Assembly: GCF_024662015.1 (NCBI RefSeq)
Contig: NZ_CP102480.1
Location: 1,026,501 to 1,090,500, forward strand
DNA from: Nisaea acidiphila
GTDB lineage: Bacteria; Pseudomonadota; Alphaproteobacteria; Thalassobaculales; Thalassobaculaceae
Direction of reading: 5' to 3'
Length of the DNA: 64,000 bases
Shown: piece after piece, positions 45,347 through 55,123 of the stretch
Numbering within the stretch: position 1 is the stretch's first letter
How the letters are laid out: the number at the start of each line of letters is the position of its first letter
Position numbers and translations under genes: made by a program
Notes under the pieces: generated by a model
The model's database searches: none
What the model was told of the DNA's origin: nothing
Seen by the model: the letters and a program-made list of their open reading frames with translations, nothing else

Positions 45347-47206
45347 TCACCCCTCCAGGACGAAATGCCCCTCGCCGACCTGGCGGTATTCCCGCTTCGG
45401 CGGCTCGTAGCCGATCGGTTTCAGCGGGCTCGGGATCTCGTCCGTCATCAGGTTAAGGTCCCGCTTGCGGCGCGACGGATCCGCGACGGGGACCGCCGAC
45501 ATCAGCTTCTTCGTATAAGAATGCTGCGCGTTCTCGAACACCGCCTCGCGCGGACCGATCTCGACGATTTCGCCGAGATACATCACCGCCACCCGATGGC
45601 TGACGCGTTCGACGACCGCCATGTCATGGCTGATGAAGAGATAAGCGAGGCCGAATTCCTCCTGCAGATCCATCATCAGGTTCACGACCTGGGCCTGGAT
45701 CGACACGTCGAGCGCGGAGACCGCCTCGTCCGCGATGATCAGCTTCGGCCCCAGCCCGAGAGCGCGGGCGATGCAGAGACGCTGACGCTGACCGCCGGAG
45801 AATTCGTGCGGATACCGCTCGGCATGCTCGGAGTCGAGACCGACGCGGCGCAGCAGGGAGACGACCCGTTCGTCCGCTTCCTTGCCCTTGGCGATGCCGT
45901 GCACGATCATCGGCTCCGCGATCGCCGAGCCCGCCGTCATGCGCGGATTGAGAGACGCGAACGGGTCCTGGAAGATCATCTGCATGTCGCGCCGGAGCGG
46001 ACGCATGTCTTTCGGGTCGAGCCCCATCAGCTCGGTCCCCTCGAACTTGATGCTGCCGCTGTTCGGCTCCACCAGCTTGATGATCGAGCGGCCCGTGGTC
46101 GACTTTCCGCAGCCGGACTCGCCGACCAGAGCCAGCGTCTCGCCCGGCTGCAGGCCGAAGGAGACGCCCTCGACCGCATGCACGCGCGCCGTCGCCGAAC
46201 CGAACATACCTTTACGGATGTCGAAACGCGTGGTCAGTCCCTCGACCTTCAGAAGCGGCTCCGCCTCGTGCCGGACGGTGTCCTGCATCTCCTCGAGCGT
46301 CGCCTCGGCGCTGGCGCCTTCCTTGACTACTTCGCCCTCGGCCCGGCTCACGTCCACATTGGCGAACTTGGCCGGAAACTTCTTGCCCTGCATGGAGCCG
46401 AGCTTCGGCACCGCCGCGAGCAGCGCCTTGGTATAGGGATGCTCCGGGTGATGGAAGATCTGCTCGGCCGGGCCTTCCTCGACCTTCTCACCCTTCAGCA
46501 TGACGACAACCCGGTCAGCCACCTCGGCCACGACGCCCATGTCGTGGGTGATGAACATGACCGACATGCCAATTTCCTGCTGCAGCATCTTGATCAGGTC
46601 GAGAATCTGCGCCTGGATCGTCACGTCGAGCGCGGTGGTCGGTTCGTCCGCGATCAGCAGGCTCGGCCGGCAGGCCAGGGCCATGGCAATCATCACGCGC
46701 TGACGCATGCCGCCGGAAAGCTGGTGCGGATATTGAGTGAGCTGCTTTTCCGGCTCCGGAATGCGCACAAGCTTCAGCATCTCAAGCGCGAGATCGAGCG
46801 CTTCCTGCTCGCTCTTGCCCTGGTGCAGCATGATGGTTTCGGCGATCTGGAACCCGATGGTGAAAACCGGGTTCAGAGAGGTCATCGGCTCCTGGAAGAT
46901 CATCGAGATATCGTTGCCACGAATATCCCGCATCACGCTCTGCGGCGACTTGGCGATGTCGATCACCTCGCCGTTCTTGCGCCGGAAGTTGATGTCCCCG
47001 GAATTGATCTCGCCGCCGGCGTAGTCGGTCAGACGCATCAGCGTCATCGCGGTCACGGACTTGCCGGAACCGGACTCGCCCACAACGGCCAGCGTTTCGC
47101 CCCGGTCGATATGCCAGGAAACTCCGTCCACCGCCTTGACGGTCTGATCGTCAAGCGGGAAATAAACCCGAAGATCGTCAACTTCGATCAGTCGGTTCTC
47201 ATCCAT
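45347..47206 (-). CDS. Fused dipeptide/oligopeptide ABC transporter ATPase (DppD-DppF type)
   Basis: A 619-aa protein containing two complete ABC ATPase domains. Domain 1 (about 1-270) has [27 protein letters not shown] and [12 protein letters not shown]. Domain 2 (about 320-600) has [28 protein letters not shown] and [12 protein letters not shown]. Each is followed by the oligopeptide-transporter C-terminal region ([31 protein letters not shown]). It most likely powers the plus-strand binding protein and permeases at 39.8-43.4 kb, which have no other ATPase, although it is on the opposite strand with the deaminase gene between. Confidence 0.93.
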   Translation of the reverse strand: MDENRLIEVDDLRVYFPLDDQTVKAVDGVSWHIDRGETLAVVGESGSGKSVTAMTLMRLTDYAGGEINSGDINFRRKNGEVIDIAKSPQSVMRDIRGNDISMIFQEPMTSLNPVFTIGFQIAETIMLHQGKSEQEALDLALEMLKLVRIPEPEKQLTQYPHQLSGGMRQRVMIAMALACRPSLLIADEPTTALDVTIQAQILDLIKMLQQEIGMSVMFITHDMGVVAEVADRVVVMLKGEKVEEGPAEQIFHHPEHPYTKALLAAVPKLGSMQGKKFPAKFANVDVSRAEGEVVKEGASAEATLEEMQDTVRHEAEPLLKVEGLTTRFDIRKGMFGSATARVHAVEGVSFGLQPGETLALVGESGCGKSTTGRSIIKLVEPNSGSIKFEGTELMGLDPKDMRPLRRDMQMIFQDPFASLNPRMTAGSAIAEPMIVHGIAKGKEADERVVSLLRRVGLDSEHAERYPHEFSGGQRQRLCIARALGLGPKLIIADEAVSALDVSIQAQVVNLMMDLQEEFGLAYLFISHDMAVVERVSHRVAVMYLGEIVEIGPREAVFENAQHSYTKKLMSAVPVADPSRRKRDLNLMTDEIPSPLKPIGYEPPKREYRQVGEGHFVLEG

Positions 47207-47393
47207 TTATACGGCCTCCCTGGCTCGCTCGGTAGGGCTCGGCGCATTGAATTGTTTTTGTTTTTGCACCGAATTCAGCCGCAGAGTGTGTCCGCTTTTA
47301 ACCGTCGAATCCAGACGCAATCTGGCAATTTTCGCTTGCCGGAAGAGCCAGAGCGCGAACCGCGCGGAAAAGCCCCGGATAAGTTGCGCTCCG

Positions 47394-48740
47394 TCAGCCA
47401 GCGGCGGCGTCCGGGATCAGCCTCACGCTTTGCCAGGTCCGGCGGCGCCAGAGCAAATACATCGCCGTTCCTTTCAGCGCCTCCTCCGTCAGATAAGCGT
47501 ACCAAAGCCCTTCGACCCCGACGTCCAGCACCTCCATCGCTAGATAGGCTAGAGGCAGCGCCAGAGCAAAGGTGATGGTGAGGTTCGTCAGGACCGGCCG
47601 GTTGACGTATCCGCATGCCTTGAGAGAGTTGAACAGGATCAGATTGACCGCGCTGCAGGGCGTCACAAAGATCTGGACCAGAAGGATCTGCTTCACGCTC
47701 GCGAGGATTTCAGGATCCGAGGTCAGGAGCCCGGCGAAGAAATCCGAGAAGATATAGAGCAGCAACGAAGCGATCATCCCGACCCCGGCTGTGGCCAGTG
47801 CTGTCTTTCGCGCACGCCGGAAGGCCGTCTCGTCGTCGTCGCCCCCCTTGTCGTAACCGACGAGCACCTGGTTTCCGTGCGAAATCACCATCGTGATGAT
47901 GAGCAACAGGGAAGCGACCGTCAGCGAGTACGACCGGGTCAGAACGCCGCTCACTCCCAACGCCGCGACCATCGATACGATGGCCAGCTGATAGAGGTTG
48001 TAGCTGAGATTCTCACCAACGCTTGGCGTGGAAATCTTGAGGATCTTGCGGACCGTCTGCCAGAAACCGGCTTCGAGATCCGCGAGAGTGATCCCGAGGC
48101 GCCAGTAGAGGATGAAGAGCAGCAGCGCGATGCTGGAAAGCCGGACCACCACTGTCGACAGTCCGGCGCCGTAAATCCCCATCTCCGGAAAGATCCAGAC
48201 ACCGTAGACCATCATGTATTCGATGCCGATATAGGTCACGTTGCCGATCAGCCCGAGCACGAGGATCTCGAGCGTATGGCCGAACCCGGTCAGGACCGCC
48301 TTGGCCGCCATGATGAATCCGTTGAACATCATGGCGGCGGCAATGATGTAGACATAGATCACGACGTCTTCGTAGATCTCCGCCGGGGTATTTACCCATT
48401 CCGCGAAGAACCGTGCGCCGATCACCAACACGCTCGCGATCAAAGCCCCGAGACCGAAACTGGCGATGATGCCGGTCACCGCCACGCCGCGCGCCTTCGC
48501 CACCTCGTCACGCCCGAGATACTGGGAAATGAGCACGAGCGCGCCGATCGAGATCAGTCCGGAGAGGTCGTAGGCGACGCCGAGAATCTGGTTCGCCATG
48601 CTGACCGAGGCGGCCAGATTCTCCTGGTAATTGGACAGCAACATGGTGTCGGCAAAGGACACGCCGATGGTCATCGCACCGTAGAAAAACAGCGGAAAGG
48701 TTATCTGGAACAAGTTCTTGCGTTTGAATTTCTGTGCCAT
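47394..48740 (-). CDS. MATE-family efflux transporter
   Basis: A 448-aa multidrug and toxin extrusion carrier with twelve predicted spans. It has the MATE start (QITFPLFFYGAMTIGVSFADTMLLSNY), SLLLIITMVISHGNQVLVGYDKGGDDDETAFRRARKTALATAG in the second half and PCSAVNLILFNSLKACGYVNRP. Substrates are typically cations, drugs or secreted metabolites. It begins 18 bp after the flavoprotein gene and may be the last gene of the iron-signalling unit, where MATE carriers sometimes export siderophores; this is inferred from position. Confidence 0.88.
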   Translation of the reverse strand: MAQKFKRKNLFQITFPLFFYGAMTIGVSFADTMLLSNYQENLAASVSMANQILGVAYDLSGLISIGALVLISQYLGRDEVAKARGVAVTGIIASFGLGALIASVLVIGARFFAEWVNTPAEIYEDVVIYVYIIAAAMMFNGFIMAAKAVLTGFGHTLEILVLGLIGNVTYIGIEYMMVYGVWIFPEMGIYGAGLSTVVVRLSSIALLLFILYWRLGITLADLEAGFWQTVRKILKISTPSVGENLSYNLYQLAIVSMVAALGVSGVLTRSYSLTVASLLLIITMVISHGNQVLVGYDKGGDDDETAFRRARKTALATAGVGMIASLLLYIFSDFFAGLLTSDPEILASVKQILLVQIFVTPCSAVNLILFNSLKACGYVNRPVLTNLTITFALALPLAYLAMEVLDVGVEGLWYAYLTEEALKGTAMYLLWRRRTWQSVRLIPDAAAG

Positions 48741-48758
48741 CGGGCGCCCGATCCAGGG

Positions 48759-49475
48759 TCAGTAATCGAATTTCTCGGTGCGAATGCGGTCCGGCTCGAC
48801 GCCTGACGCCGCGAGGAAGTCCTTCACGTCGGTCACGAACCCCGCCGAACCGCAGACGAAACAGATCTGATCCGGAACGCCGATCCGCCGCTCTATGGCC
48901 GCAAAAAGACTGGCGCGGCCGACGAACGCCACCCGCCCCGGCCATGCCCCCCATTCGTCGCGGTAGAGGTAATCGCGGCCCGCATAGATCAGCGACCAGT
49001 CAGCCTCGCTCTCCCCGAGCTCCGCGATATGCGCGCGGATCGGCGCGATCCCAATCCCGCCGGCAATGAAGAGAAGCGGCCGGTCCTCGGTCGTCCGGTC
49101 GCGGACGAAACCGCCGCGAACGGTGTGGAAGCCGACCGTGTGACCGACCCTCGCCCGCCGGAACCGGCGCTTGAAGCGCGATCCCGAGGCAAGATCCATG
49201 GAAATTGCGATTTCCGGCTCGGCCGGCGCCGAGGCGAAGGACATGTGCCGGACGGTATGGTTCGTCAGATAGGCGTTCGGCGCGATGACATGAACATACT
49301 GGCCCGCCTCGTAGGTCAGGTCGGCCGGCTTCAGGAAATAGTAGGTCCAGACATCGTCATACTCGTTCACCATCCGGGCAATCGGAAGGGTATGGACCCG
49401 GAGCCCCGGATATCCCCTCAGCCGGAAAACGAGAAAGTAGACCGGGCGGAGAAGCCTCTTCAGCCATTCCGGCAT
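48759..49475 (-). CDS. Ferredoxin reductase-like FAD/NAD(P)-binding oxidoreductase
   Basis: A 238-aa FNR-fold flavoprotein. FAD region YEAGQYVHVIAPNAYLTNHTVRHMSFASAPAEPEIA (with RHMS replacing the usual RxYS), nucleotide motif LFIAGGIGIAPIRAHIAEL, ICFVCGSAGFVTDVKDFLAASG and the terminal RTEKFDY are present. There is no ferredoxin domain; an N-terminal stretch (LLRPVYFLVFRLRGYPG) is mildly hydrophobic. Located 86 bp after the TonB receptor gene, it may reduce a ferric chelate or serve a fatty-acid or haem-like monooxygenase; the former fits the context. Confidence 0.85.
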   Translation of the reverse strand: MPEWLKRLLRPVYFLVFRLRGYPGLRVHTLPIARMVNEYDDVWTYYFLKPADLTYEAGQYVHVIAPNAYLTNHTVRHMSFASAPAEPEIAISMDLASGSRFKRRFRRARVGHTVGFHTVRGGFVRDRTTEDRPLLFIAGGIGIAPIRAHIAELGESEADWSLIYAGRDYLYRDEWGAWPGRVAFVGRASLFAAIERRIGVPDQICFVCGSAGFVTDVKDFLAASGVEPDRIRTEKFDY

Positions 49476-49561
49476 GGCACGCTCATCGATATCCGGTTTC
49501 GGAAACGGAGCGGGAATCCGCAGTCGGGTCCCCGCTCCCGCAGATCACGTCCGGGCAACGC

Positions 49562-51991
49562 TCAGAACCGCGCGAAGACCTGGACACCGAACGTCCGGCC
49601 GTCCCCAACGCTGGCCTCGATCGTGTTCGATGAGATGCCGGTCAGGTACTCCTCGTCGAAGATGTTGTCGACATAGAGACTGGCACTGAAATGCCCGAGC
49701 GCGTAGCCGATCCGGGCATTGGCCAGGTAGTACTCGTCGACCAGACGGGCATCGTCGTTATCGATCGCCGAGTTGGAGTAGAAGTCGCTTGTGTAACTCG
49801 CATCGGCGGCGGCAAAGAAGCCGGACTCATGCCGGTAGGACGCGCCGATTGAGGCGGTGACTTCCGGAGCCTCGGGGAACTTGTTCCCGTCGCAGATATT
49901 GTTCGTATTCGAGCAGAGAATGCTCGTCAGATCCTTGATCTCGGTCTTGAGCACCCCGAGCGCGCCGAAGGCCTGCCAGCCGTTGCCGAAACTGTAACGG
50001 CCCTCGACCTCCGCACCGTAGGATTCAGAACTCCCGGCATTGTCCGTGAGGACAGCACCGTCGAGCCCGACATCCCGGATCGTGATCTGTTGATCCTTGT
50101 AGGAATTGTAAAAAATATTGCCGCCGAGCGTCAGGCCCTCGATGGACTGATCACGGTAGGCCAGCTCCGTCGTCCAGACGAATTCGGGGTCGACTTCCGC
50201 CACCTGATCGATCGTGGAGTCGGCCACCTGGCTGAAACCCTGACGATAGCCCCGCGCCACGGTCAGCGCGACAGTGCGGTCCGGCGTCAAATCGTAGGCG
50301 ATACCGGCCTTCGGCAGCAGGACATCGTATTCCTGCGTCGCATCCATCGACTTGTCGTAGAGGATATCGGCGATGGAATTCTCCAGAAACCCAGTCACAT
50401 CCGTCACGATGAAATTGCGGACCTCGTCCCGCTGAAACCGCAGGGCGCCGAGCAACGAGAAATTCTCGGTCAGCCGGTAGCGCAGGTCCGTGTAGACCGC
50501 CGCACTTTCCGTTTCGTTCTGCGTCCGGGAGTCGATCGTGTGGTCGCCGGCACCGAACAGGATCGAGGAATCCAGGAAGAATCTGGAATCCGTCTCGTAG
50601 TCGAACTTGCCGTAGAACAATCCGACCGTCCCGGTCAGATCCCCGCCGCCATCGAGTTCGAGCCGGAGATCCTGGGTGAAATCGTCGTTCTCACGTCCCC
50701 CGGTGCGGGAATAGACCGGGTTCCCCGGCGCGGTTCCGATCGTGAGATCCGCATCGTGCAGCGCCGTGATCGAGCGCAGGGACAGGCCACCGTCGAACTC
50801 GTAGGTGACGTCGACGCCGTAATTGTTCACCTCGTTCTTGCGCAGTTCGGCCGTCGAGTAGCCGCTGGCACTTGAGTCGAACCGCCGGTCGAAATAGTCG
50901 GGGCCGGTGACGGTATTCGAGGCCGGCTGGTCGAACACGTCATTGGCAGTCAGTTTGATGCTGAGGCCGTCCACCGCCTTCGGAACGATCAGCAGCTTGC
51001 CGCGTACATTGCGGTATTTGTCGTCGTTCAGATCTTCGTCTGCGCTGTTCACAAAATCGATGTCCTTCTCCTCCTGCCGGAACTCACCGGCGAGGCGGAA
51101 GGCGACCTGATCCTCCATGATCGGGCCAGACAGCATGAAGGCCCCGTCCCGGCGCTCTTGATTTCCAAGCGTGCCCCGGGCGCTGCCTTCATAATCGAAC
51201 GTCGGATCGTTGGATTCGACGACGATCGCGCCGGCCATCGCATTGCGGCCCTGCAGCGTCGATTGCGGCCCGCGCAGCACCTCGACCTGCTTCAGGTCCC
51301 AGGTCCCGCGGGAGCCGCGCCGCAGTGCCTCGGAGGACTGCACGACACCGTCGATCACCACCGTGATCTGCGGCGCGGAGTTTTCCGGTGCGGTAATGCC
51401 GTCGGCATTCACGCCGCGGATCTGCATCGCGTTGTTGCCGCCATTACTCGAGAAATAGCGGACATTGGCCATCGTGTTGAAAACGTCGCTGAGCTCGTCG
51501 AGCTTGTAGGTCTCGATATCCGCGCCGGTGGCCACGCCGACGCTGCTATAGGTCTCCTGATAGCTGCGCTGGACCTTTTCGCCATAAACCACCAGCGGCT
51601 TCAGTTCCGCGGCGTTCGAGCGCTGCTCCGCGGCAATGACGGCAACCGTCGTGCCGTTCAAGCGGTAATCGAGGTCGGTCCCGGCGAGGAGCTGCCGCAG
51701 GGCCTCCTCGACCGACATCGAGCCGGAAATAGCGGGGCTTTGATGGCCCTCCACAAGGTCGCCGCGCGCCGAGATCTGATGACCGGACTGGCTGGCGAGA
51801 GCCTGCAACGCACCGGCGAGATCCTGCGCCGGAATGTCGAAGGAATATGCCGCGCCGCTCTGGGCGATGACGGTTTCTTCGGCCGCGGCGGATCCGGGCG
51901 CCGCCATCGGTGCAAAAGCGGATATCAGCGCCAGCAACGCGGTTGTCCCGATGGACGGCCGCATTCCCCGTTCCAGCCTCGCGAATTCCAT
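49562..51991 (-). CDS. TonB-dependent receptor with N-terminal signalling (STN) domain
   Basis: An 809-aa outer-membrane receptor of the FecA/FpvA transducer type. A signal peptide (to about residue 37) is followed by the STN secretin/TonB domain (FDIPAQDLAGALQALASQSGHQISARGDLVEG...EEALRQLLAGTDLDYRL). The plug contains MQIRGVNADG and QVEVLRGPQSTLQGRNAMAGAIVVES. The 22-strand barrel ends with the aromatic GVQVFARF. It imports a ferric siderophore or other chelate, and through STN it signals via FecR to the ECF sigma factor encoded upstream. A perfect inverted repeat precedes the gene. No ABC transporter for the cargo is in the window. Confidence 0.93.
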   Translation of the reverse strand: MEFARLERGMRPSIGTTALLALISAFAPMAAPGSAAAEETVIAQSGAAYSFDIPAQDLAGALQALASQSGHQISARGDLVEGHQSPAISGSMSVEEALRQLLAGTDLDYRLNGTTVAVIAAEQRSNAAELKPLVVYGEKVQRSYQETYSSVGVATGADIETYKLDELSDVFNTMANVRYFSSNGGNNAMQIRGVNADGITAPENSAPQITVVIDGVVQSSEALRRGSRGTWDLKQVEVLRGPQSTLQGRNAMAGAIVVESNDPTFDYEGSARGTLGNQERRDGAFMLSGPIMEDQVAFRLAGEFRQEEKDIDFVNSADEDLNDDKYRNVRGKLLIVPKAVDGLSIKLTANDVFDQPASNTVTGPDYFDRRFDSSASGYSTAELRKNEVNNYGVDVTYEFDGGLSLRSITALHDADLTIGTAPGNPVYSRTGGRENDDFTQDLRLELDGGGDLTGTVGLFYGKFDYETDSRFFLDSSILFGAGDHTIDSRTQNETESAAVYTDLRYRLTENFSLLGALRFQRDEVRNFIVTDVTGFLENSIADILYDKSMDATQEYDVLLPKAGIAYDLTPDRTVALTVARGYRQGFSQVADSTIDQVAEVDPEFVWTTELAYRDQSIEGLTLGGNIFYNSYKDQQITIRDVGLDGAVLTDNAGSSESYGAEVEGRYSFGNGWQAFGALGVLKTEIKDLTSILCSNTNNICDGNKFPEAPEVTASIGASYRHESGFFAAADASYTSDFYSNSAIDNDDARLVDEYYLANARIGYALGHFSASLYVDNIFDEEYLTGISSNTIEASVGDGRTFGVQVFARF

Positions 51992-52020
51992 TCCCCTACC
52001 CCTTGGTCCCCGATGAAATC

Positions 52021-52049
52021 AAAATGCAAACCAGTCTGATTTGCATTTT
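52021..52049 (-). promoter_or_regulatory. Inverted repeat upstream of the TonB receptor, candidate iron-responsive operator
   Basis: AAAATGCAAA (52021-52030) and TTTGCATTTT (52040-52049) form a perfect 10-bp inverted repeat with a 9-bp spacer, 30-58 bp before the receptor start. The TGCAAA/TTTGCA half-sites resemble those described for alphaproteobacterial Fur-family operators, but the spacing is longer than a minimal site. Iron control is inferred. Confidence 0.5.
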
Positions 52050-52121
52050 CATATTTTCACTGACGACCGTCGGTGCGGAATGTTCAGAAAAAACTTTCAC
52101 CGTCCCGGATGGAGCGGCGCG

Positions 52122-53066
52122 TCACTCTCCGGAGATGAGGGTGATCCAGGGAGAAAACCGGCGGATCCGCGCACCGTGCGAGAGGGAGAGGGCATCGAGA
52201 GCCGCCTCGGGGTCGTCGAGACGGAAGGCTCCGGTCACGGTCTGCCGACCGAGCCTCTCGTCGGTCACGATGACAAGGCCAGGCAGGAAGGCATCGATCT
52301 CCTCGACGACATCGGAGAACCGGTCCTGCGCGGCGAGGAGCCGGTGGTTCCGCCAGAGCGCGATCCGCTCCGGCATGCGTTTGCTGCGGAGCGCCTTTCC
52401 ATCGGCGGAGAAGGCCAGCATGTCCCCGGCACGCAGCGTTTCCGAGACGGCGTCCCGCCCGGCACGCACCACGCCGTGCTGCACGGCGACCGAATTCCGG
52501 CCTCCATCGCCGCGTATTTCGAACGCGGTGCCGACGACCACGGCTTCCATTCCCTCGGACCGAACGGTGAAGGGCCGCTGTTTGTCGGGCGCGACCTCGA
52601 AGAAAGCACGGCCCGCCAACAGAGTGACCTCGCGGCGCGCGCCGGAGAAGGCGACATCGATTGCCGCGCCGGGCGCGAGCACAATCTCGCTGCCGTCCTC
52701 CAGACCTATGCGCCGGAGCTCCGAGCCCGGCGCCGCGTAGTCCGCCGTCAATCCGGGGAAGAGGCCCTGGCCGACAAAGACGAGCAGGCAGAGCGCGGCG
52801 GCTGCCGCTCCCCAGACCAAACCTTTGCGCCCCCGGAGCACCGGCTGCGGCATCGGGCTCTCCAGCTCCGCGCGCGCCGCCCCCCTGGCGTCGAGCAGGT
52901 CGCGCAGATGCAGGAGCTCGTCCCACTCCCGCACGTTCTCGTCCGAAGCAGCGAGCCAGACATTGAACCTTTCGATAAGAACGTCGTCATCCGGGCATTC
53001 GCGCAAGGCGATCAACCATTCGGAGGCCGTCCGCGGATTTGAAATCTCTTGCAACGCATCTCTCAC
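52122..53066 (-). CDS. FecR-type anti-sigma/sigma regulator
   Basis: A 314-aa inner-membrane regulator. The cytosolic N terminus (TASEWLIALRECPDDDVLIERFNVWLAASDENVREWDELLHLRDLL) is the FecR N-terminal domain that binds sigma. A single span (LVWGAAAAALCLLVFVGQGL) precedes the periplasmic FecR domain (LEDGSEIVLAPGAAIDVAFSGARREVTLLAGRAFFEVAPDKQRPFTVRSEGMEAVVVGTAFEIR) and a C-terminal STN-interacting region. It passes the occupied-receptor signal to the ECF sigma factor. It lies between the sigma and receptor genes on the same strand, as in fecIRA. Confidence 0.92.
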   Translation of the reverse strand: MRDALQEISNPRTASEWLIALRECPDDDVLIERFNVWLAASDENVREWDELLHLRDLLDARGAARAELESPMPQPVLRGRKGLVWGAAAAALCLLVFVGQGLFPGLTADYAAPGSELRRIGLEDGSEIVLAPGAAIDVAFSGARREVTLLAGRAFFEVAPDKQRPFTVRSEGMEAVVVGTAFEIRGDGGRNSVAVQHGVVRAGRDAVSETLRAGDMLAFSADGKALRSKRMPERIALWRNHRLLAAQDRFSDVVEEIDAFLPGLVIVTDERLGRQTVTGAFRLDDPEAALDALSLSHGARIRRFSPWITLISGE

Positions 53067-53143
53067 TTGTCGTCTCGGCGGTTCAGTAACCGCCGCCTTG
53101 CCTTATCGACGTTCCGGACCGGGAAATGTTCAAAATGCACGGC

Positions 53144-53662
53144 CTAGACCTTGCCGCCGCGCAGCTTCAGCCGGCAATGATCGAGCCCGTCCGCGACGAG
53201 CGAATGGGTTAGCCCGAGCGAGATGCCGAGGGTTCCGGCGATGTCCCGCAGGGTGAAGCCTTCGTACCAGTACATCTCCAGCACGCGCCGGGTGCGGTCG
53301 GGGAGTTCCTCCAGCGCCAGTTCGAGACGGGCCATTTCCTCGCGCGAGCTGGCTTGGCGCTCCGGGCTCGGGCTACTGTCGGCGACATGCGCAAACGCGA
53401 TGTCGCCGGCAGTGGATATCTGGCTCGCCTCCCGGACGTGCTTGCGTTTCGCGTCGAGCGAGAGATTGCGGACGATCCTGTGCAGATACGCAATCGGCTC
53501 GTCCAGGTCCTGCACCGCCGCCGCGCTGGAGAATTTCAGGTAGGCCTCCTGCAAAATATCTTCCGCGCTCGCCCGGTCGCCGACGATCCCGCTGGCATAG
53601 GAGACAAGGAAGTCCTTGTGCAGCCAGTAAACTTTCAGGATTTGGCTCTTCGAGATCGTCAC
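53144..53662 (-). CDS. ECF RNA polymerase sigma factor (FecI-like)
   Basis: A 172-aa ECF sigma factor. Region 2 is LHKDFLVSYASGIVGDRASAEDILQEAYLKFSSAAAVQDLDEPIAYLHRIVRNLSLDAKRK, and region 4 is LELALEELPDRTRRVLEMYWYEGFTLRDIAGTLGISLGLTHSLVADGL. With FecR and the STN receptor it forms a cell-surface signalling set that should activate the receptor gene. GTG 53662 is chosen because the frame beyond it is not FecI-like and gives a standard length; the frame remains open to a TTG at 53740, so the start is uncertain. Confidence 0.88.
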   Translation of the reverse strand: MTISKSQILKVYWLHKDFLVSYASGIVGDRASAEDILQEAYLKFSSAAAVQDLDEPIAYLHRIVRNLSLDAKRKHVREASQISTAGDIAFAHVADSSPSPERQASSREEMARLELALEELPDRTRRVLEMYWYEGFTLRDIAGTLGISLGLTHSLVADGLDHCRLKLRGGKV

Positions 53663-53939
53663 GTCGGGAAAATCCGGTCGGCCTGTGCCACGTGATGCGC
53701 CCGCAGGTCCGCCGGAAAGGCCGGCCCTGCAACGTCGCAAGGAATGTCGGGCAGCCGGACGTAACCGGTATCGTTGGCGAAGGGCGCCGGTTCGTCTCCC
53801 GCAGCGGAGGGATTAACCTACGAATAGCCGCGCGGCCAAGACAAGAATTTCCGGAGGCTTACCCGCCCGCTCTGGCCAAGACGAGATCCGATCTGTCAGA
53901 TTGCGGCATCGGAAACGACCGCGATGAATTGGGACAGGT

Positions 53940-54665
53940 GTGAGGGAACGGGGGACGATAGAGGCGCAGGGACCGGTCAGGCGCGTCGCATTTTTCGAAG
54001 GTGTCCGGCATGGCCTCGCGGTCCCCTCCATCGTCGTCTTCGCGACCATGCTCGGCTTCGGGTCCCTCGCCCACGCCAACGGTTTCTCAGCCCTTGAGGC
54101 CCTGCTTGCGACGGCGCTGATCTGGGCCATGCCCGGCCAGGTGGCGATGGCGGACCTGAAAGCCTCCGGCGCCGATCTCTTCGTCATTCTGCTCGCCGTC
54201 TCAATGGCCAGTGTGCGCTTCTTCCCGATGGCAACCATCCTGGTCGGAACCTTCCGGACCGAGGCGCGCCACCCGGCGGCACGCTTGCTGCTCGCGCATT
54301 TGATGTCCGCCTCGACCTGGCCGATGGGCATGGCGGCGGCGCAGCGCATGCCGGCCGCCTCGGCGCTGGTCTATTACTGGCCGGTCGGCACGCTCTGCAT
54401 TACGGCAGGCTGTATCGGGACCGTCGCCGGCTACTGGCTTTCCGCCGACATGCCGGAGATCGTCCGCCTTACCCTGGTCTTCCTGAATGTCGTCTTTCTT
54501 GCCCTGCTCTTCGCCCTCAACCGCGATCGTCTGGTGATTCTCGCTGTGGCGGCGGGCGCAGTGCTCGGCCCGCCCCTGCACGCACTGGAGCCAAATTACG
54601 GCGTTGTTCTGACCGGGCTCATCGGCGGCACCTTCGCCTACGCGATCCTCGGGAGGCGGAGATGA
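53940..54665 (+). CDS. azlC: AzlC-family branched-chain amino acid permease subunit
   Basis: A 241-aa membrane protein with the AzlC pattern (FFEGVRHGLAVPSIVVFATMLGFGSLAHANGFSALEALLATALIWAMPGQVAMADL, then VSMASVRFFPMATILVGTFR). AzlCD pairs export branched-chain amino acids in characterised cases. The GTG at 53940 is the furthest upstream start in the frame and gives the family length. Its end overlaps azlD by 4 bp (ATGA). Confidence 0.88.
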   Translation: MRERGTIEAQGPVRRVAFFEGVRHGLAVPSIVVFATMLGFGSLAHANGFSALEALLATALIWAMPGQVAMADLKASGADLFVILLAVSMASVRFFPMATILVGTFRTEARHPAARLLLAHLMSASTWPMGMAAAQRMPAASALVYYWPVGTLCITAGCIGTVAGYWLSADMPEIVRLTLVFLNVVFLALLFALNRDRLVILAVAAGAVLGPPLHALEPNYGVVLTGLIGGTFAYAILGRRR

Positions 54666-55000
54666 GCAGCTTGGCGGTCACCCCCCTCGTCCTGGTCCTG
54701 CTCTCCGCGGCGGTGACATTTCTCTGGCGCGGGCTGGGCGCGGCACTCGCCTCGCGGATCGATACCGAGGGTACGCTTTTCCGCTGGATCGCTTGCGTCT
54801 CCTACGCCACCGTGGCGGGACTCATCTCCCGCATGACCGTCCTGCCGACGGGCGAGATCGCGGAAACTCCGCTGGCGCTCCGCCTCGGCGCCGTCGCGAT
54901 CGGCTTCGCGGTGTTCTTCCTTGCCAAACGGAACCTGTTGCTGGGCGCAGCCGCCGGCGCCGCGAGTTTCGCAAGCGGGTTAATCCTACTTGGAAGTTGA
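54662..55000 (+). CDS. azlD: AzlD-family transporter subunit
   Basis: A 112-aa protein with about four spans, the small partner of AzlC. The pattern VTFLWRGLGAALASRIDTEGTLFRWIACVSYATVAGLISRMTVLPTG and a terminal LLLGAAAGAASFASGLILLG match the family. It is translationally coupled to azlC. Confidence 0.85.
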   Translation: MSSLAVTPLVLVLLSAAVTFLWRGLGAALASRIDTEGTLFRWIACVSYATVAGLISRMTVLPTGEIAETPLALRLGAVAIGFAVFFLAKRNLLLGAAAGAASFASGLILLGS

Positions 55001-55123
55001 CGAGAGAGTCAGTCAAACCTCCGAATTCATTAGATATTTCCAATTTCTTCGGAAATCGGGCAAACTGACCGCGGATGGGAGAGCCCGGCGGCCGGCAAAG
55101 ACCGCGCGAGGAGGACTCGCCCT

